Positions 24,701 through 32,995 of a stretch of 64,000 nt of DNA are shown piece after piece. The notes under the pieces were generated by a model. That model had not been told where the DNA came from and did not search any database. It was given only the letters and a program-made list of their open reading frames with translations. Where the stretch lies: the NCBI GenBank assembly GCA_963711315.1, contig CAVQDQ010000005.1, positions 186,001 through 250,000 on the forward strand. Direction: 5' to 3'. The translations under genes were made by a program, and so were the position numbers. Source of the DNA: PALSA-612 sp963711315 (lineage in GTDB: Bacteria > Actinomycetota > Thermoleophilia > Gaiellales > Gaiellaceae). How positions within the stretch are numbered: position 1 is the stretch's first letter; the number at the start of each line of letters is the position of its first letter.

Positions 24701-26327
24701 GGTTGTCGGTCGGAACCGTCCCGTCCAGATTGATGCGATGGATCTTCCCGCGCGGACTCGTCAGATCCTGCGACGGCGAACCCTGAAAGTGATCCCCCGT
24801 CGTGAAGTACAGCTTCCCGTCATTGCCGAACGCGATCGCGCCGCCGTGGTGCTCGGTGTCGGCGTTCTGCGGATCCTGATAAAGGACGACCTCCGTGTTG
24901 AGGTTCGTCGTGGTGAGGGTGGCGTCGGCGGTGAAGCGTGAGAGTCGGTCACGATTCGGCGTTCTCGTCGTGTAGAAGACGTAGTAGAAGCGATTGGTCG
25001 CGAAGTTGGGGTCGAGGGCGATCGAGAAGATGCCCTGCTGCAGCCCGGCGTAGCCGTCGTTGCCGACATTGGTCAGCTGCAAGAAGGGTGTGGGGCTCAC
25101 GCTCGTGTACGGCGGGCTCAGCACTTTGATCGTGCCGGGAAGCTCGGCGACCAACATGCGGCCATCGGGAAGGAACAGCATGCTCGTCGGGAGGTTGAGG
25201 CCTGTCGCGAGGATCTCGTTCTGGAACGAGCTCGAGTTGGCCACGTTCACGGGCACGGCCGCAGAGAGCGTCGAGTTGCCCGCCGCATCGCGTGCACGCG
25301 CGGTCAACGTGTGCGCACCGTTCGAGACCGTGCGCGTATCCCACGCCAGCGCGTACGGAGGATTGGCATCTTCGACTCCGGTGTTGACACCGTCCACGAG
25401 AAACTGCACACCGGCGACACCGATGTTGTCACTCGCGTCTGCGGTGACATTCACGATGCCAGACACCTGGGCAGTGCTCGCGGGCGAGGTGATCGCAACC
25501 GTCGGCGGTGTCTGATCGCCGGTGCCTCCGGCGACCGGCGCGTTCATGTCCGCCTGGATCTCGGCCAGTGTCAGCGCCCTGCTGTAGATGCGGACGTCGT
25601 CGATGCGACCGTTGGTATTGAAGCCGCTGTAACCCGGGCGCTGGCCGATGTTGACGTTGGCAGACGAGTTCTGCTGCGTCGAGGTGACCGTGCCCAGCAG
25701 CGTGCCGTCGTCCAGCTGGCCGTTCAGATAGACGTGCAGCTCCGACGTCTGAGCGTTGTAGACCCCCGTCACGTGGTACCAGGTGTTGGCCTGCAACGTG
25801 GTCGCCCCGTAGCGGAACATGGCGCCGCCGGCGCTGTTCGTGAGCTTGAAGCCGATCGTGCGCGGCCCGCGATCGACCGTCGTGTCCAGCTGATAGCCGA
25901 CCTCGCCGCTCGCACGCTTGGAGACGATCGCCGCATCATCAACCGGGAAGGCCGCCGAATTGACCCACGCGCTGACGGTCATGCTCCCCGTCAACTGCAG
26001 TAGCGGCGGATTCCCCAGCTCCACGAAGTCGTTCACGCCATCCAGCAGCACGGCACCCGCGTTTCGGCCCGTGCCCCAGCCCGCCCCGTTCGTCAGCGTC
26101 CCCGTCAGCCCATTCCCCGACGCATCGGCAGCCGTCGTCCCCGACCCCTCGTTGAACGCGTAGCCGGCGACGAGCCCCGCGGCGCTCTGTGCAGGGGTCG
26201 CGGAGGGTACGAGAATCACCAGGGCGAGCAAGAATGTGGAGCATGCGAGAGCGAGCCGGCCCGCCCAGCGTGTCCGGTAGGCGGCCTCCGCGGCCGGCTG
26301 GACCGATCCCTCTGTTGCTGATCTCAA
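21705..26327 (-). CDS. Large secreted LamG / PQQ-type sugar dehydrogenase / PKD protein
   Basis: A 1540-residue exoprotein. Approximate order: signal peptide 20-48, LamG 53-262, Ig-like 270-362, glucose/sorbosone-dehydrogenase-like six-bladed propeller 364-735 (DGRMLVAELPGTIKVL, EHHGGAIAFGNDGKLYFTTG), PKD 735-819, a second Ig-like part to about 915, a PEGA-like module to 1000, LamG 1005-1215, fibronectin III 1229-1319, LamG 1327-1537. The three LamG copies begin with near-identical AYAFNEGSGTTAADASG. It probably binds and oxidises extracellular carbohydrate. No anchor is visible at the C-terminus, so it is likely released. Confidence 0.88.
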   Translation of the reverse strand: MRSATEGSVQPAAEAAYRTRWAGRLALACSTFLLALVILVPSATPAQSAAGLVAGYAFNEGSGTTAADASGNGLTGTLTNGAGWGTGRNAGAVLLDGVNDFVELGNPPLLQLTGSMTVSAWVNSAAFPVDDAAIVSKRASGEVGYQLDTTVDRGPRTIGFKLTNSAGGAMFRYGATTLQANTWYHVTGVYNAQTSELHVYLNGQLDDGTLLGTVTSTQQNSSANVNIGQRPGYSGFNTNGRIDDVRIYSRALTLAEIQADMNAPVAGGTGDQTPPTVAITSPASTAQVSGIVNVTADASDNIGVAGVQFLVDGVNTGVEDANPPYALAWDTRTVSNGAHTLTARARDAAGNSTLSAAVPVNVANSSSFQNEILATGLNLPTSMLFLPDGRMLVAELPGTIKVLSPPYTSVSPTPFLQLTNVGNDGYAGLQQGIFSIALDPNFATNRFYYVFYTTRTPNRDRLSRFTADATLTTTNLNTEVVLYQDPQNADTEHHGGAIAFGNDGKLYFTTGDHFQGSPSQDLTSPRGKIHRINLDGTVPTDNPFFDGSGPNVDSIWALGLRNPFRAYYDAPTGRFYVGDVGGNDPATAREEVNLGAAGANYGWPNNEGPCASPCKSPLYSYPHNGRDASITGGFVYHGTQFPSSYQGSYFFADYAQNWIKRLTFDASGNVNGVFNFEPLDGSPDGPYGDVVYLTEGPDGALYYIDLGYSDTSGTFGLSKIRRIRFLSGNLAPIAVASANPTAGPAPLAVSFSSAGSSDPEGQTLTYSWTFGDGGTSTAANPSHTYSQPGQYSARLSVSDGVNTTFSTPISISVGSPPTATILSPQDGSFFVAGDVISYSGDGTDPDVGTLPASAFTWTVDFLHEGHVHPGAAQTGVKSGTFTIPTSGHDFSGNTRYRISLTVTDSTGLTDTRSVLIYPRKVNLSFSTAPAGLTLYLDGIAKTTPFVYDTLIGFNHTVEARNQASGGTSYTFGSWSDGGAQTHTIVVPASDRSYVATFQASAAPPAIAAYAFNEGSGTTAADASGNGLTGTLTNGATWGTGRNAGAVSLDGVDDFVELGNPALLQLTGSMTVSAWVNSAAFPFDDAAIVSKRASGEVGYQLDTTVDRGPRTIGFKLTNSAGGAMFRYGATTLQANTWYHVTGVYNAQTSELHVYLNGQLNDGTLLGTVTSTQQNSSANVNIGRRPTGNSYNTNGRIDDVRIYSRALTLAEIQADMNTPVAGGTGDQTPPTAPSNLTATAASSTQIDLSWSAATDNVAVTGYRLERCQGSGCSGFAEIAQPTGTTFSDAGRSASTSYSYRVRAVDAAGNLGPYSGTATATTPASTSGFVAAYAFNEGSGTTAADASGNGLTGTLTNGATWGTGRNAGAVLLDGVNDFVELGNPLLLRLTGSMTVSAWVNSATFPRDDAAIVSKRTSSKIGYQLDTTVDRGPRTIGFKLTNSSGGDMFRYGATTLQANTWYHVTGVYNAATSQLHVYLNGQLDDGTLLGTVTSAQQNSSANVQIGRRPGSNNFNLNGRIDDVRIYSRALTLAEIQADMNTPVG
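21715..22345. repeat. LamG-coding DNA repeat, copy A
   Basis: About 630 bases encoding the third LamG domain, very similar at base level to copies B and C, including long identical stretches over the GRIDDVRIYSRALTLAEIQA coding segment (last 60 bases of the domain). Confidence 0.85.
22640..23312. repeat. LamG-coding DNA repeat, copy B with shared linker
   Basis: About 670 bases encoding the second LamG domain. Its downstream linker (22640-22680, coding VAGGTGDQTPPT) is repeated before copy C but not copy A, so B and C share a longer unit. Confidence 0.85.
25500..26168. repeat. LamG-coding DNA repeat, copy C with shared linker
   Basis: About 670 bases encoding the first LamG domain plus the same linker as copy B. 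Synonymous sites are also largely conserved, pointing to recent duplication or gene conversion. Confidence 0.85.
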
Positions 26328-26356
26328 CGAAGCCCTCCCTCAGCGCGTGCCCAAAA

Positions 26357-26380
26357 CTTCCAAAGAGCGTGCTTTGGAAG
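26357..26380. other. Inverted repeat upstream of the LamG gene
   Basis: CTTCCAAAG (26357-26365) and CTTTGGAAG (26372-26380) form a perfect nine-base inverted repeat around AGCGTG, 30 bases before the LamG start codon. It could be an operator or a leader hairpin. The remainder of 26381-26690 shows no gene. Confidence 0.5.
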
Positions 26381-26692
26381 GTTTGTGCCGCAGCGCAACA
26401 GCCTCTATCCCGAGACGGGACTGTACTTGTGCTGCTCGCGGAATTCACAGGGCCCGGGGCCGATTTGGACCTTTGGCCAGGTCTGACCAGACCAAGGTTG
26501 CGTCCCGTAGCGTGGTGTAGAAGCGCGTCGGACCGAGCCGGGTAGCGGTCGGCACCTACTGCACCGTTCGCTGGTCGGGCAACGCCCGTTTCCCAGCTGA
26601 TCTCGCACAGGCTCTCGGAAGCTTCCGCCCGCCCGCCAATCCCCGCAACGCCAGGGTCGCTTCCAACGTATTCCGCTCTACGAAAAACGAGA

Positions 26693-26764
26693 TGCCCCCG
26701 GCATGAATCGAACATGCGCACGCGGTTTAGGAAACCGCTGCTCTATCCACTGAGCTACGGGGGC
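26693..26764 (-). tRNA. tRNA-Arg (anticodon CCT)
   Basis: A 72-base cloverleaf. The acceptor arms GCCCCCG/CGGGGGC pair over seven bases, the D arm is GCTC...GAGC, the anticodon stem GCGGT/ACCGC encloses TTCCTAA with anticodon CCT, and the T loop is GTTCGATTC. Discriminator base A; CCA is not encoded. It reads the AGG codon, which is rare in this GC-rich genome. A T-rich stretch follows the 3' end on this strand. Confidence 0.93.
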
Positions 26765-26986
26765 GAAGCCGGCAATTTGCAGGGATTTTGCCGCAAACGG
26801 CCGGTCACTTGTCTTCGGGCAGTGTAGAGGCGCGCTGGTGACTCCTCCGACGACTCGTCGAGCGATGACTGAGGCACGGCGATCCCAACGGCGACCGCGA
26901 CAGAGCGAGCGCGCCCGCGGGAGGGCTGAGTTTCATTTCACGCCTCGCGGTCTAAGAACAAGCCCAGTCCACGAAAGGGGGATGAG

Positions 26987-27781
26987 ATGCTCAGATGGTC
27001 CCTCGCGGCGACCGTCGTCATTGCCGCACTTGGTCTTGCGTCTTCCGCGCCCGGCATAACGAGCAACGGGACGTACGACGCGAACACTCACCCGAACGTG
27101 GGGGCAATGGTCTACTTCAGCCCGTCCAGACAGGAGTACAGGATCATCTGCTCGGGGTCGCTGATCGCGCCGCAGGTCTTCCTGACGGCGTCGCACTGCA
27201 CGGCGGCCCTCGAGGCTGCGGGCATCTCCGACGTCTGGGTCACGTTCGACCCGACGTTCACGCAGGCGTCGCCGCACATTCACGGCACGATGCACACGAA
27301 TCCCTTGTACAACCAGCGACAGGGCGATCCCGAAGACATCGCCGTGATCACGCTCGATAGCTCGGTCGGCGCCACGCCGGTCCAGCTCCCGACGCTAGGG
27401 CTGCTCGACTCGATGAAGAAGGACGGGACGCTGAACGGCACGCTCTTTACGTCCGTCGGCTACGGCTCGCAGGAGGCCGTGAATGGTCCGGGAGGCCAGA
27501 CGTTCCCGTTCCTAGGACAGCGCTGGTACACGTCCGGTGAGTTCAACGCGCTCAACAACGTGTGGCTGCGGATCTCGCAGAACCAGGCGACGGGCGACGG
27601 CGGAACGTGCTACGGCGACTCCGGCGGAGCCGAGTTCCTCGGCGCCGGTACGTCTGAGACGCCGGTCCAGGTGAGCATCACGATCACCGGAGACACGCCG
27701 TGCATTGCAACCAACGTCGACTATCGGCTCGACACGCCCCAGGCCAGGGCGTTCCTCGGCGGCTACGTGTCACTGCCGTAG
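26987..27781 (+). CDS. Secreted trypsin-like serine protease (S1)
   Basis: A 264-residue exported protease. The signal peptide covers about residues 1-21. The catalytic triad is visible: His70 in LTASHC, Asp117 in PEDIAVITL and Ser212 in GDSGG. There is little or no propeptide between signal and catalytic domain. AAAGGGGG lies before the ATG. Single gene between the tRNA and a LuxR regulator. Protein substrate unknown. Confidence 0.92.
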   Translation: MLRWSLAATVVIAALGLASSAPGITSNGTYDANTHPNVGAMVYFSPSRQEYRIICSGSLIAPQVFLTASHCTAALEAAGISDVWVTFDPTFTQASPHIHGTMHTNPLYNQRQGDPEDIAVITLDSSVGATPVQLPTLGLLDSMKKDGTLNGTLFTSVGYGSQEAVNGPGGQTFPFLGQRWYTSGEFNALNNVWLRISQNQATGDGGTCYGDSGGAEFLGAGTSETPVQVSITITGDTPCIATNVDYRLDTPQARAFLGGYVSLP

Positions 27782-27933
27782 TCACGGGCCAGCACGGGCG
27801 GGGGCGTCTTCGCTCCCGCCCGCCAGCCGCGGCCAGGTTCCGAGAAGCGTGCGACCGACTCTTCTCTGCGCGGAGCTGCCCGCCCGCCCTCCGATTCGCG
27901 AGCACCTGACATACAATCGCCCGAGGGTAGTTC

Positions 27934-30678
27934 GTGGCAATAAGCACTCGAAGCGTGGTCGGGCGCGAGGAGCAGCTCGAAGCGCTCCTCGTTCTACTCG
28001 ACGATGCCGAACATCTGCCTGCGTTAGCAGTGGTCGCTGGCGAGGCCGGGATCGGCAAGACCGCGTTCTGGCTCGCCGCAATGGATGCCGGGACGGCCGG
28101 CGGGTATTTGCCGTTGTCGTGCCGTCCGACGGAGGCGGAGACGGCCTATTCGTTCGCGGGTCTCGCGGACCTGGTCGGCGGCGTTGCCGATGACGTGCTC
28201 GCCCGTCTGCCGGCGCCGCAGCAGCGGGCGCTCGAGGCAGCGCTCGGAATCACAGAGGCGGCCGCTTCGAACGACGACCGGCTCGTCGCGTTCGCGTTCC
28301 TGAGCGCGCTCAAGAGCCTTGCAGAAGAACGTCGGCTCCTACTCGGCGTCGACGATCTCCAGTGGCTCGACGAACCGTCACTCGCGCTCCTCCGATTTGC
28401 GCTGCCGCGCCTGGGACAAGCCCAGGTCGCCACGCTGATGACCGTCCGTGGGGCCGTCCCTCCGTGGTTGAGGCGACAGGAGAGCGTGCACGAGCTGGAG
28501 CTCGGCCCACTGAGCGTCGGCGCGATCCACGAGCTGCTCCGGGGGCGACTCGACATGGAGCTTCCGCGACCGGTGCTGCTTCGGATCTGGGAGACGTCCG
28601 GCGGCAATCCGTTCTTCGCGCTCGAGCTGGCCCGCGCGCTCGAGCGCCGGGGAGGGCGGATCGAGGCAGGTGCCGAGCTGCCCGTCCCCGAGACGCTCGA
28701 GGATCTCGTTGCGGAGAGGCTCCAGGCGCTGAGCCCGGAAGCGGACGAGGCCTGCCGGGTTGTCGCTGCGTCGGCGGAAGCGACGATCCAGCTCGTCGAG
28801 CTCTCGGTCGATCATGCCGACGTCGGCGTCGAGGCCGCTCTACAGGCTCGCGTCCTCGAGCTCGACGGGGAGCGCCTCCGCTTCACGCACCCCTTGCTGG
28901 CGTCCGCCATCTCCGCGAGGACGGTGGGTGAGCGTAAGCGCTCGCTCCACGGACGGCTCGCGAGCGTCGCGTCGGATCCCGAGGAGCGGGCGCGTCACCT
29001 GGCCCTGGCGGCCTCGGGGCCGAGCGCACAGGTGGCCGAGACCCTCGACGCCGCGGCGCGGCATGCTCGCGCCCGTGGGTCGGCGACGGCGGCGGCCGAG
29101 CTCGCAGAGCAGGCCGTCGCGCTCACTCCGTCCTCGGACGAGGACGGGCGGCAGCGCCGGAGGCTCGACGCTGCCGACCTTTACTTCGAGGCCGGGGACC
29201 TCGAACGAGCGCAGACCCTTGTCCGGGCGGCGAGCGAGGAGGCGCCTCCAGGCCCGGCCCGCGCAGCGGTCCTGCTCCGGCTCGGCCGACTTCGAGCCGA
29301 GACAAGCGGAGTGGTCGAAGCCGTCGCGCTCTGGCGCGAGGCGCTCGCGGAAGCCCCCGGTGACGAGGAGCTCGGGGCGCGCATCCTGTTCGAGCTCGGC
29401 CAGTTCCTCCGCTTCGCTGAAGGGGCCGAGCCCGCGCTCACAGCCCTGGAGTCGGCGGTCGCGGCCGCCGAGCGCGTAGGCGACGACGAGCTCACCTGCA
29501 AGGCGACTGCGGCGTACGCCCTCGTTCACTTCAACAGCGGCCGCGGGATGGATCACAAGGCGAACGACCGCGCGCTTGCGCTTGAAGCGGCGCTGGTCGG
29601 CAGCCCGTCGACGCTTGCCACGCCCTTCATGGCCCATCAACTCGTCTGGGCGGGCGAGGCCGAGCGCGCCCGTGCGGTGCTGGCCCGCCTGGGGGCCTGG
29701 CTCGGCCCCCGGGAGGAGTCCAATGCCGCGGAGGCAGCCTGGTACCTCGCCCTGCTCGAGTGGCGCGCCGGCAACTGGGCGGCCGCCGCGGCCGCTGCGA
29801 ACGAAGCCGTGCGAATCACGCAGCAGTTCGGCCGCGAGTCGTCGACCATCGCGTCGTGGCCCTGTGCCGTGGTCGCGGCGCACCTCGGCGAGATCGATCG
29901 AGCACGCGAGCTGGCCGCGCACGGACTCGGCGTGACCGGCCGGCCGGGAGTGGCGGAGGCGGGCTACGAGTGGGTGCTCGGGTTCGTCGCCCTCTCCCTG
30001 GAGGATGCCCCTGCGGCGCTCGACCACCTCTCCCGAGCCGACTGCATCCTTGGCGAGCTCGGCATCCGAGAGCCGGCGCTGCTCTGGCACGTGCCCGATC
30101 TGCTCGACGCGCTGCTCTCCGCGGGCGACGCGGATCGCGCGGAGCAGATCCTCGCACCCTGGGAAGATCGAGCTCGTGCGCTCGACAGAGCCTGGGCGCT
30201 CGCGATCGCCGCGCGAAGCCGGGCGCTCCTTGCCGCGACACGGGGCGACCTCGACGCGGCCTTGGCCGGCTTCGAGCAGGCATTCGTCGAGCACGGGCGG
30301 GTGGACGATCCGTTCCAGCGTGCCCGGACGCTGCTCGGGCTCGGCGCCACCCAGCGGCGGGCGAAGCAGCGCCGCGCTGCGCGGGAGACCCTCGAGCGCG
30401 CGATGGCACTCTTCGCCGAACTGCCGGCGCCGTTGTGGGCCGACAAGGCGCGGGCCGAGCTGGCGCGGATCGGCGGGCGCGCACCTTCGCGGGACGAGCT
30501 GACCGAGAGCGAGCGGCGGATCGCCGTGCTGGTGGCCGAAGGGCGTTCGAACCGCGAGGTCGCGGCCGCGCTCTTCCTCACCGAGCACAGCGTCGAAACG
30601 GCGCTCACGCGTATCTATCGCAAGCTCGGGGTTCACTCGCGCACGGCGCTGTCGCGCCTGCTCTCGTCAAAGAGCTGA
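27934..30678 (+). CDS. LuxR-family regulator with AAA ATPase domain (LAL type)
   Basis: A 914-residue signal-integrating regulator starting at GTG. Walker A GEAGIGKTAF lies near residue 35 and Walker B LLLGVDDLQWLD near residue 136. A long TPR-like helical middle spans about residues 350-830. The C-terminal LuxR helix-turn-helix reads LTESERRIAVLVAEGRSNRE, and GVHSRTAL follows it. The size is standard for LAL regulators, which activate secondary or carbon metabolism genes. It lies 68 bases upstream of a haloperoxidase-like gene on the same strand, a possible target. Confidence 0.92.
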   Translation: MAISTRSVVGREEQLEALLVLLDDAEHLPALAVVAGEAGIGKTAFWLAAMDAGTAGGYLPLSCRPTEAETAYSFAGLADLVGGVADDVLARLPAPQQRALEAALGITEAAASNDDRLVAFAFLSALKSLAEERRLLLGVDDLQWLDEPSLALLRFALPRLGQAQVATLMTVRGAVPPWLRRQESVHELELGPLSVGAIHELLRGRLDMELPRPVLLRIWETSGGNPFFALELARALERRGGRIEAGAELPVPETLEDLVAERLQALSPEADEACRVVAASAEATIQLVELSVDHADVGVEAALQARVLELDGERLRFTHPLLASAISARTVGERKRSLHGRLASVASDPEERARHLALAASGPSAQVAETLDAAARHARARGSATAAAELAEQAVALTPSSDEDGRQRRRLDAADLYFEAGDLERAQTLVRAASEEAPPGPARAAVLLRLGRLRAETSGVVEAVALWREALAEAPGDEELGARILFELGQFLRFAEGAEPALTALESAVAAAERVGDDELTCKATAAYALVHFNSGRGMDHKANDRALALEAALVGSPSTLATPFMAHQLVWAGEAERARAVLARLGAWLGPREESNAAEAAWYLALLEWRAGNWAAAAAAANEAVRITQQFGRESSTIASWPCAVVAAHLGEIDRARELAAHGLGVTGRPGVAEAGYEWVLGFVALSLEDAPAALDHLSRADCILGELGIREPALLWHVPDLLDALLSAGDADRAEQILAPWEDRARALDRAWALAIAARSRALLAATRGDLDAALAGFEQAFVEHGRVDDPFQRARTLLGLGATQRRAKQRRAARETLERAMALFAELPAPLWADKARAELARIGGRAPSRDELTESERRIAVLVAEGRSNREVAAALFLTEHSVETALTRIYRKLGVHSRTALSRLLSSKS

Positions 30679-30746
30679 GGTTTCCAGCTTTCCGCGCCAG
30701 CGCGTCGGGGCGACCCTTGCTCGGTCAAACGAGCGAGGAGGTTCGC

Positions 30747-32051
30747 ATGAGACCGAGAGGGGGAATTCTGGCAGCGGCCGTGGCTCTGGTCCTGCTCGCC
30801 GCGCCCGCGGTCGCGCGCGCGGACGAGGTCTACCACTGGAACGCCATCGGGCAGGCGGAGACGGTGCCACTTCGGCCGACCGCGCATGGCCAGGCGCGGG
30901 GGATGGCAATGGTCGCAGGCGCCATGTACGACGCGGTGAACGCCATCGATCGCGGCCACCAGCCCTACCTCGTCGACTTCGACGACGTAGGGGCACCGAG
31001 CTGGGCGTCCATGGACGCCGGGGCGGCCGCAGCGGCGTACAACGTGCTTCTCGCGATCACCCCTGTCGCCAGGCACATGCCACTGAAGATGATGTACGAC
31101 GACACCCTGGCGTTGCTCGGAGGGGGGCCCGACGTAGACGCAGGAGTGGCCGCCGGCGAGGCGGCCGCCGCCGCGATGGTTGCGTTCCGACAGGGAGACG
31201 GGTTCCTCATGCCGTTCACGCCGACCATCGGCACCGACGCGGGCGAGTGGCGGCCGCTGGGCTGGCCGACCTCGCCGGCCTACGACCCGGACGCCTGGGT
31301 ATACAAGCTGAAGCCGTTCCTGATCGAGAGCCCGTCGCAGTTCCGCGCAGACGAGCCCCCCGCGCTCACGAGCGCCCAGTACACCGAGGACTTCAACGAG
31401 GTGAAGAAGCTCGGGGAGCTGAACAGCTCTTACCGCACGGAGGACGAAACGAAGGCGGCGGTGTTCTGGCAGTTCGCACCCGCCGCGATCTGGAACCCGC
31501 TTGCGCGTAACCTCGCGGGCCGCTTCGGGCTCGACCGAGCCGACGAGGCTCGGCTCTACGCGCAGGTCGACCTCGGCGGCGCCGACGGGGCGACCGCCTG
31601 CTGGGACAGCAAGTACCAGTACATGTTCTGGCGACCGAGGGCCGCGATTCAAGAGGCCGACACCGACGGGAACGGGGCGACGATCGCCGACCCGGACTGG
31701 GAGCCCTTGTTCTCTGCGGGAACGGTGACGACGCCCCCGCTGGTTACGCCGCCGTTCCCCGCCTATCCGTCGGGCCACGGCTGCCTGAGCGGCGCCGTTC
31801 TCAACACCATGGCCGACTTCTTCGGCAGCGACAAGGTCCCCGACGGCTTCGACATCGTTTCGGGACGGACGCTGGACGGCCAGCCGATCCCGCCGCGGCA
31901 CTTCGACCGCTTCTCGACGGTGCTGAAGGAAATCGTCGACGCGCGCGTCTGGGGCGGGATCCACTACCGCACCGACGACGTCCGCGGCACGGTCATCGGC
32001 AAGAAGGTCGCACACTGGCTCCGTAAGCACTACTTCCAGCCTGTGGGCTGA
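30747..32051 (+). CDS. Vanadium-dependent haloperoxidase-like PAP2 protein
   Basis: A 434-residue exported protein; signal peptide to about residue 26 (AAPAVARA). PAP2/haloperoxidase signatures are present: FWRPRAAI, FPAYPSGHGCLSGA and RVWGGIHYRTDD, which supply the Arg/His residues that hold vanadate or phosphate. ATG 30747 is preceded by GAGGAGG. It could halogenate small molecules or act as a phosphatase; the long helical N-terminal part and PSGHG favour the haloperoxidase branch. Confidence 0.88.
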   Translation: MRPRGGILAAAVALVLLAAPAVARADEVYHWNAIGQAETVPLRPTAHGQARGMAMVAGAMYDAVNAIDRGHQPYLVDFDDVGAPSWASMDAGAAAAAYNVLLAITPVARHMPLKMMYDDTLALLGGGPDVDAGVAAGEAAAAAMVAFRQGDGFLMPFTPTIGTDAGEWRPLGWPTSPAYDPDAWVYKLKPFLIESPSQFRADEPPALTSAQYTEDFNEVKKLGELNSSYRTEDETKAAVFWQFAPAAIWNPLARNLAGRFGLDRADEARLYAQVDLGGADGATACWDSKYQYMFWRPRAAIQEADTDGNGATIADPDWEPLFSAGTVTTPPLVTPPFPAYPSGHGCLSGAVLNTMADFFGSDKVPDGFDIVSGRTLDGQPIPPRHFDRFSTVLKEIVDARVWGGIHYRTDDVRGTVIGKKVAHWLRKHYFQPVG

Positions 32052-32115
32052 CATCCACTCCACTGGGAGGGGCCGGGTGGCTGGCCTGGCTCCTCCCGTC
32101 TTCCAGGAGGCGATC

Positions 32116-32370
32116 GTGCCGAGCTTTCTCGTCGAGACGTACGTCCCCGAGGCTCGCCCGGAGGATGCTCGCGCGGCTAGGCGCCGCGCCCGCGCGGAGG
32201 CGAACGCGGCTTCGCTCACCGGCGAGCGCGTCCGCTACGTGCGCATGACCTTCCTGCCTCGTGACGAGACGTGCTTCCACGTCTTCGTCGCCGACTCCGA
32301 GGAGGCCGTCGCCGACGTGTGCCGGCGGGCGGGCCTCGGCTTGCCACGGATCGTCCCGGCGCTCGAGTGA
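32116..32370 (+). CDS. DUF4242 / SCO4226-like small protein
   Basis: An 84-residue ferredoxin-like-fold protein starting at GTG 32116, six bases after AGGAGG. It begins VPSFLVETYVPEA and ends in the CFHVFVADSEEAVADVCRR helix typical of DUF4242. A streptomycete relative binds nickel; no clear metal cluster is visible here. A short gap separates it from the haloperoxidase gene, so the two may be cotranscribed. Confidence 0.72.
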   Translation: MPSFLVETYVPEARPEDARAARRRARAEANAASLTGERVRYVRMTFLPRDETCFHVFVADSEEAVADVCRRAGLGLPRIVPALE

Positions 32371-32479
32371 CGCGCTACGCCCAACGAGATCGCCTTTCCG
32401 TATCAATGTAAAGCTGGGGCTGTCCTTCGGCTGTCCTGCAAGCAGCGCGCCCGATCGCGCACGAGTCAAGGAGGCGCAA

Positions 32480-32968
32480 ATGACCAATGCCGAGCTCCTC
32501 AGGACTGCACGTGAACTGGAACGAAAGATCCGTGGGTACCGCGCGGCGCACTTCGCAGCGAGCGACCATCTCCGTATCGGCCACTACGCCCTGGGGCTCT
32601 TGCTCATCCTCGTCTCGGCCGTCGTGTCCGGTTCCGTCCTTCAGGCGACCGACGGGAACCCGAGTGAATCGCTGACGCTGGCGGCGGGAGCCCTGTCGGT
32701 AGCCGTCGTCGTCCTCACGTCCATCCAGACGACCTTCAAGCTCGGCGAGCGCGGAGAAGCACACCGCAGCGCGGCCGACGGCTTCGGTCGAATCGATCGC
32801 AGGCTCGAGCTCTTCATTCATCGCGATCATCCAGACCTCGAGCGGGCCTGGGAGGAGCTGGAGAAGATCGCCGAGGAAGTCGGCAATGTCGAAAGCGGAG
32901 CACCGGGCTTCACCCGAATCACGTACAACAGAGCCCGCGACAGGCTCGAGAAAGACGCTGGGACGTGA
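32480..32968 (+). CDS. SLATT-type two-TM membrane protein
   Basis: A 162-residue protein with an amphipathic N-terminal helix (ELERKIRGYRAAHFAASDH), two close membrane helices (about 33-57 and 66-88) and a long charged C-terminal helix. This layout matches SLATT domains, the membrane-perturbing effectors found with SLOG, TIR or CD-NTase partners in bacterial conflict systems. AAGGAGG precedes the ATG. No such partner is adjacent; the nearest conflict-type genes begin at 36263. Confidence 0.65.
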   Translation: MTNAELLRTARELERKIRGYRAAHFAASDHLRIGHYALGLLLILVSAVVSGSVLQATDGNPSESLTLAAGALSVAVVVLTSIQTTFKLGERGEAHRSAADGFGRIDRRLELFIHRDHPDLERAWEELEKIAEEVGNVESGAPGFTRITYNRARDRLEKDAGT

Positions 32969-32995
32969 GCGGCGTCGGCGAAGACGGCGCCGAAG

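Noticed and set aside
26479..26494. GGTCTGACCAGACC as an operator
   Set aside because: Only six-base arms in a gene-free stretch and far from a start codon; could be chance.
28840..30636. 598-codon frame opposite the LuxR regulator
   Set aside because: Shadow of the regulator, no recognisable domain.
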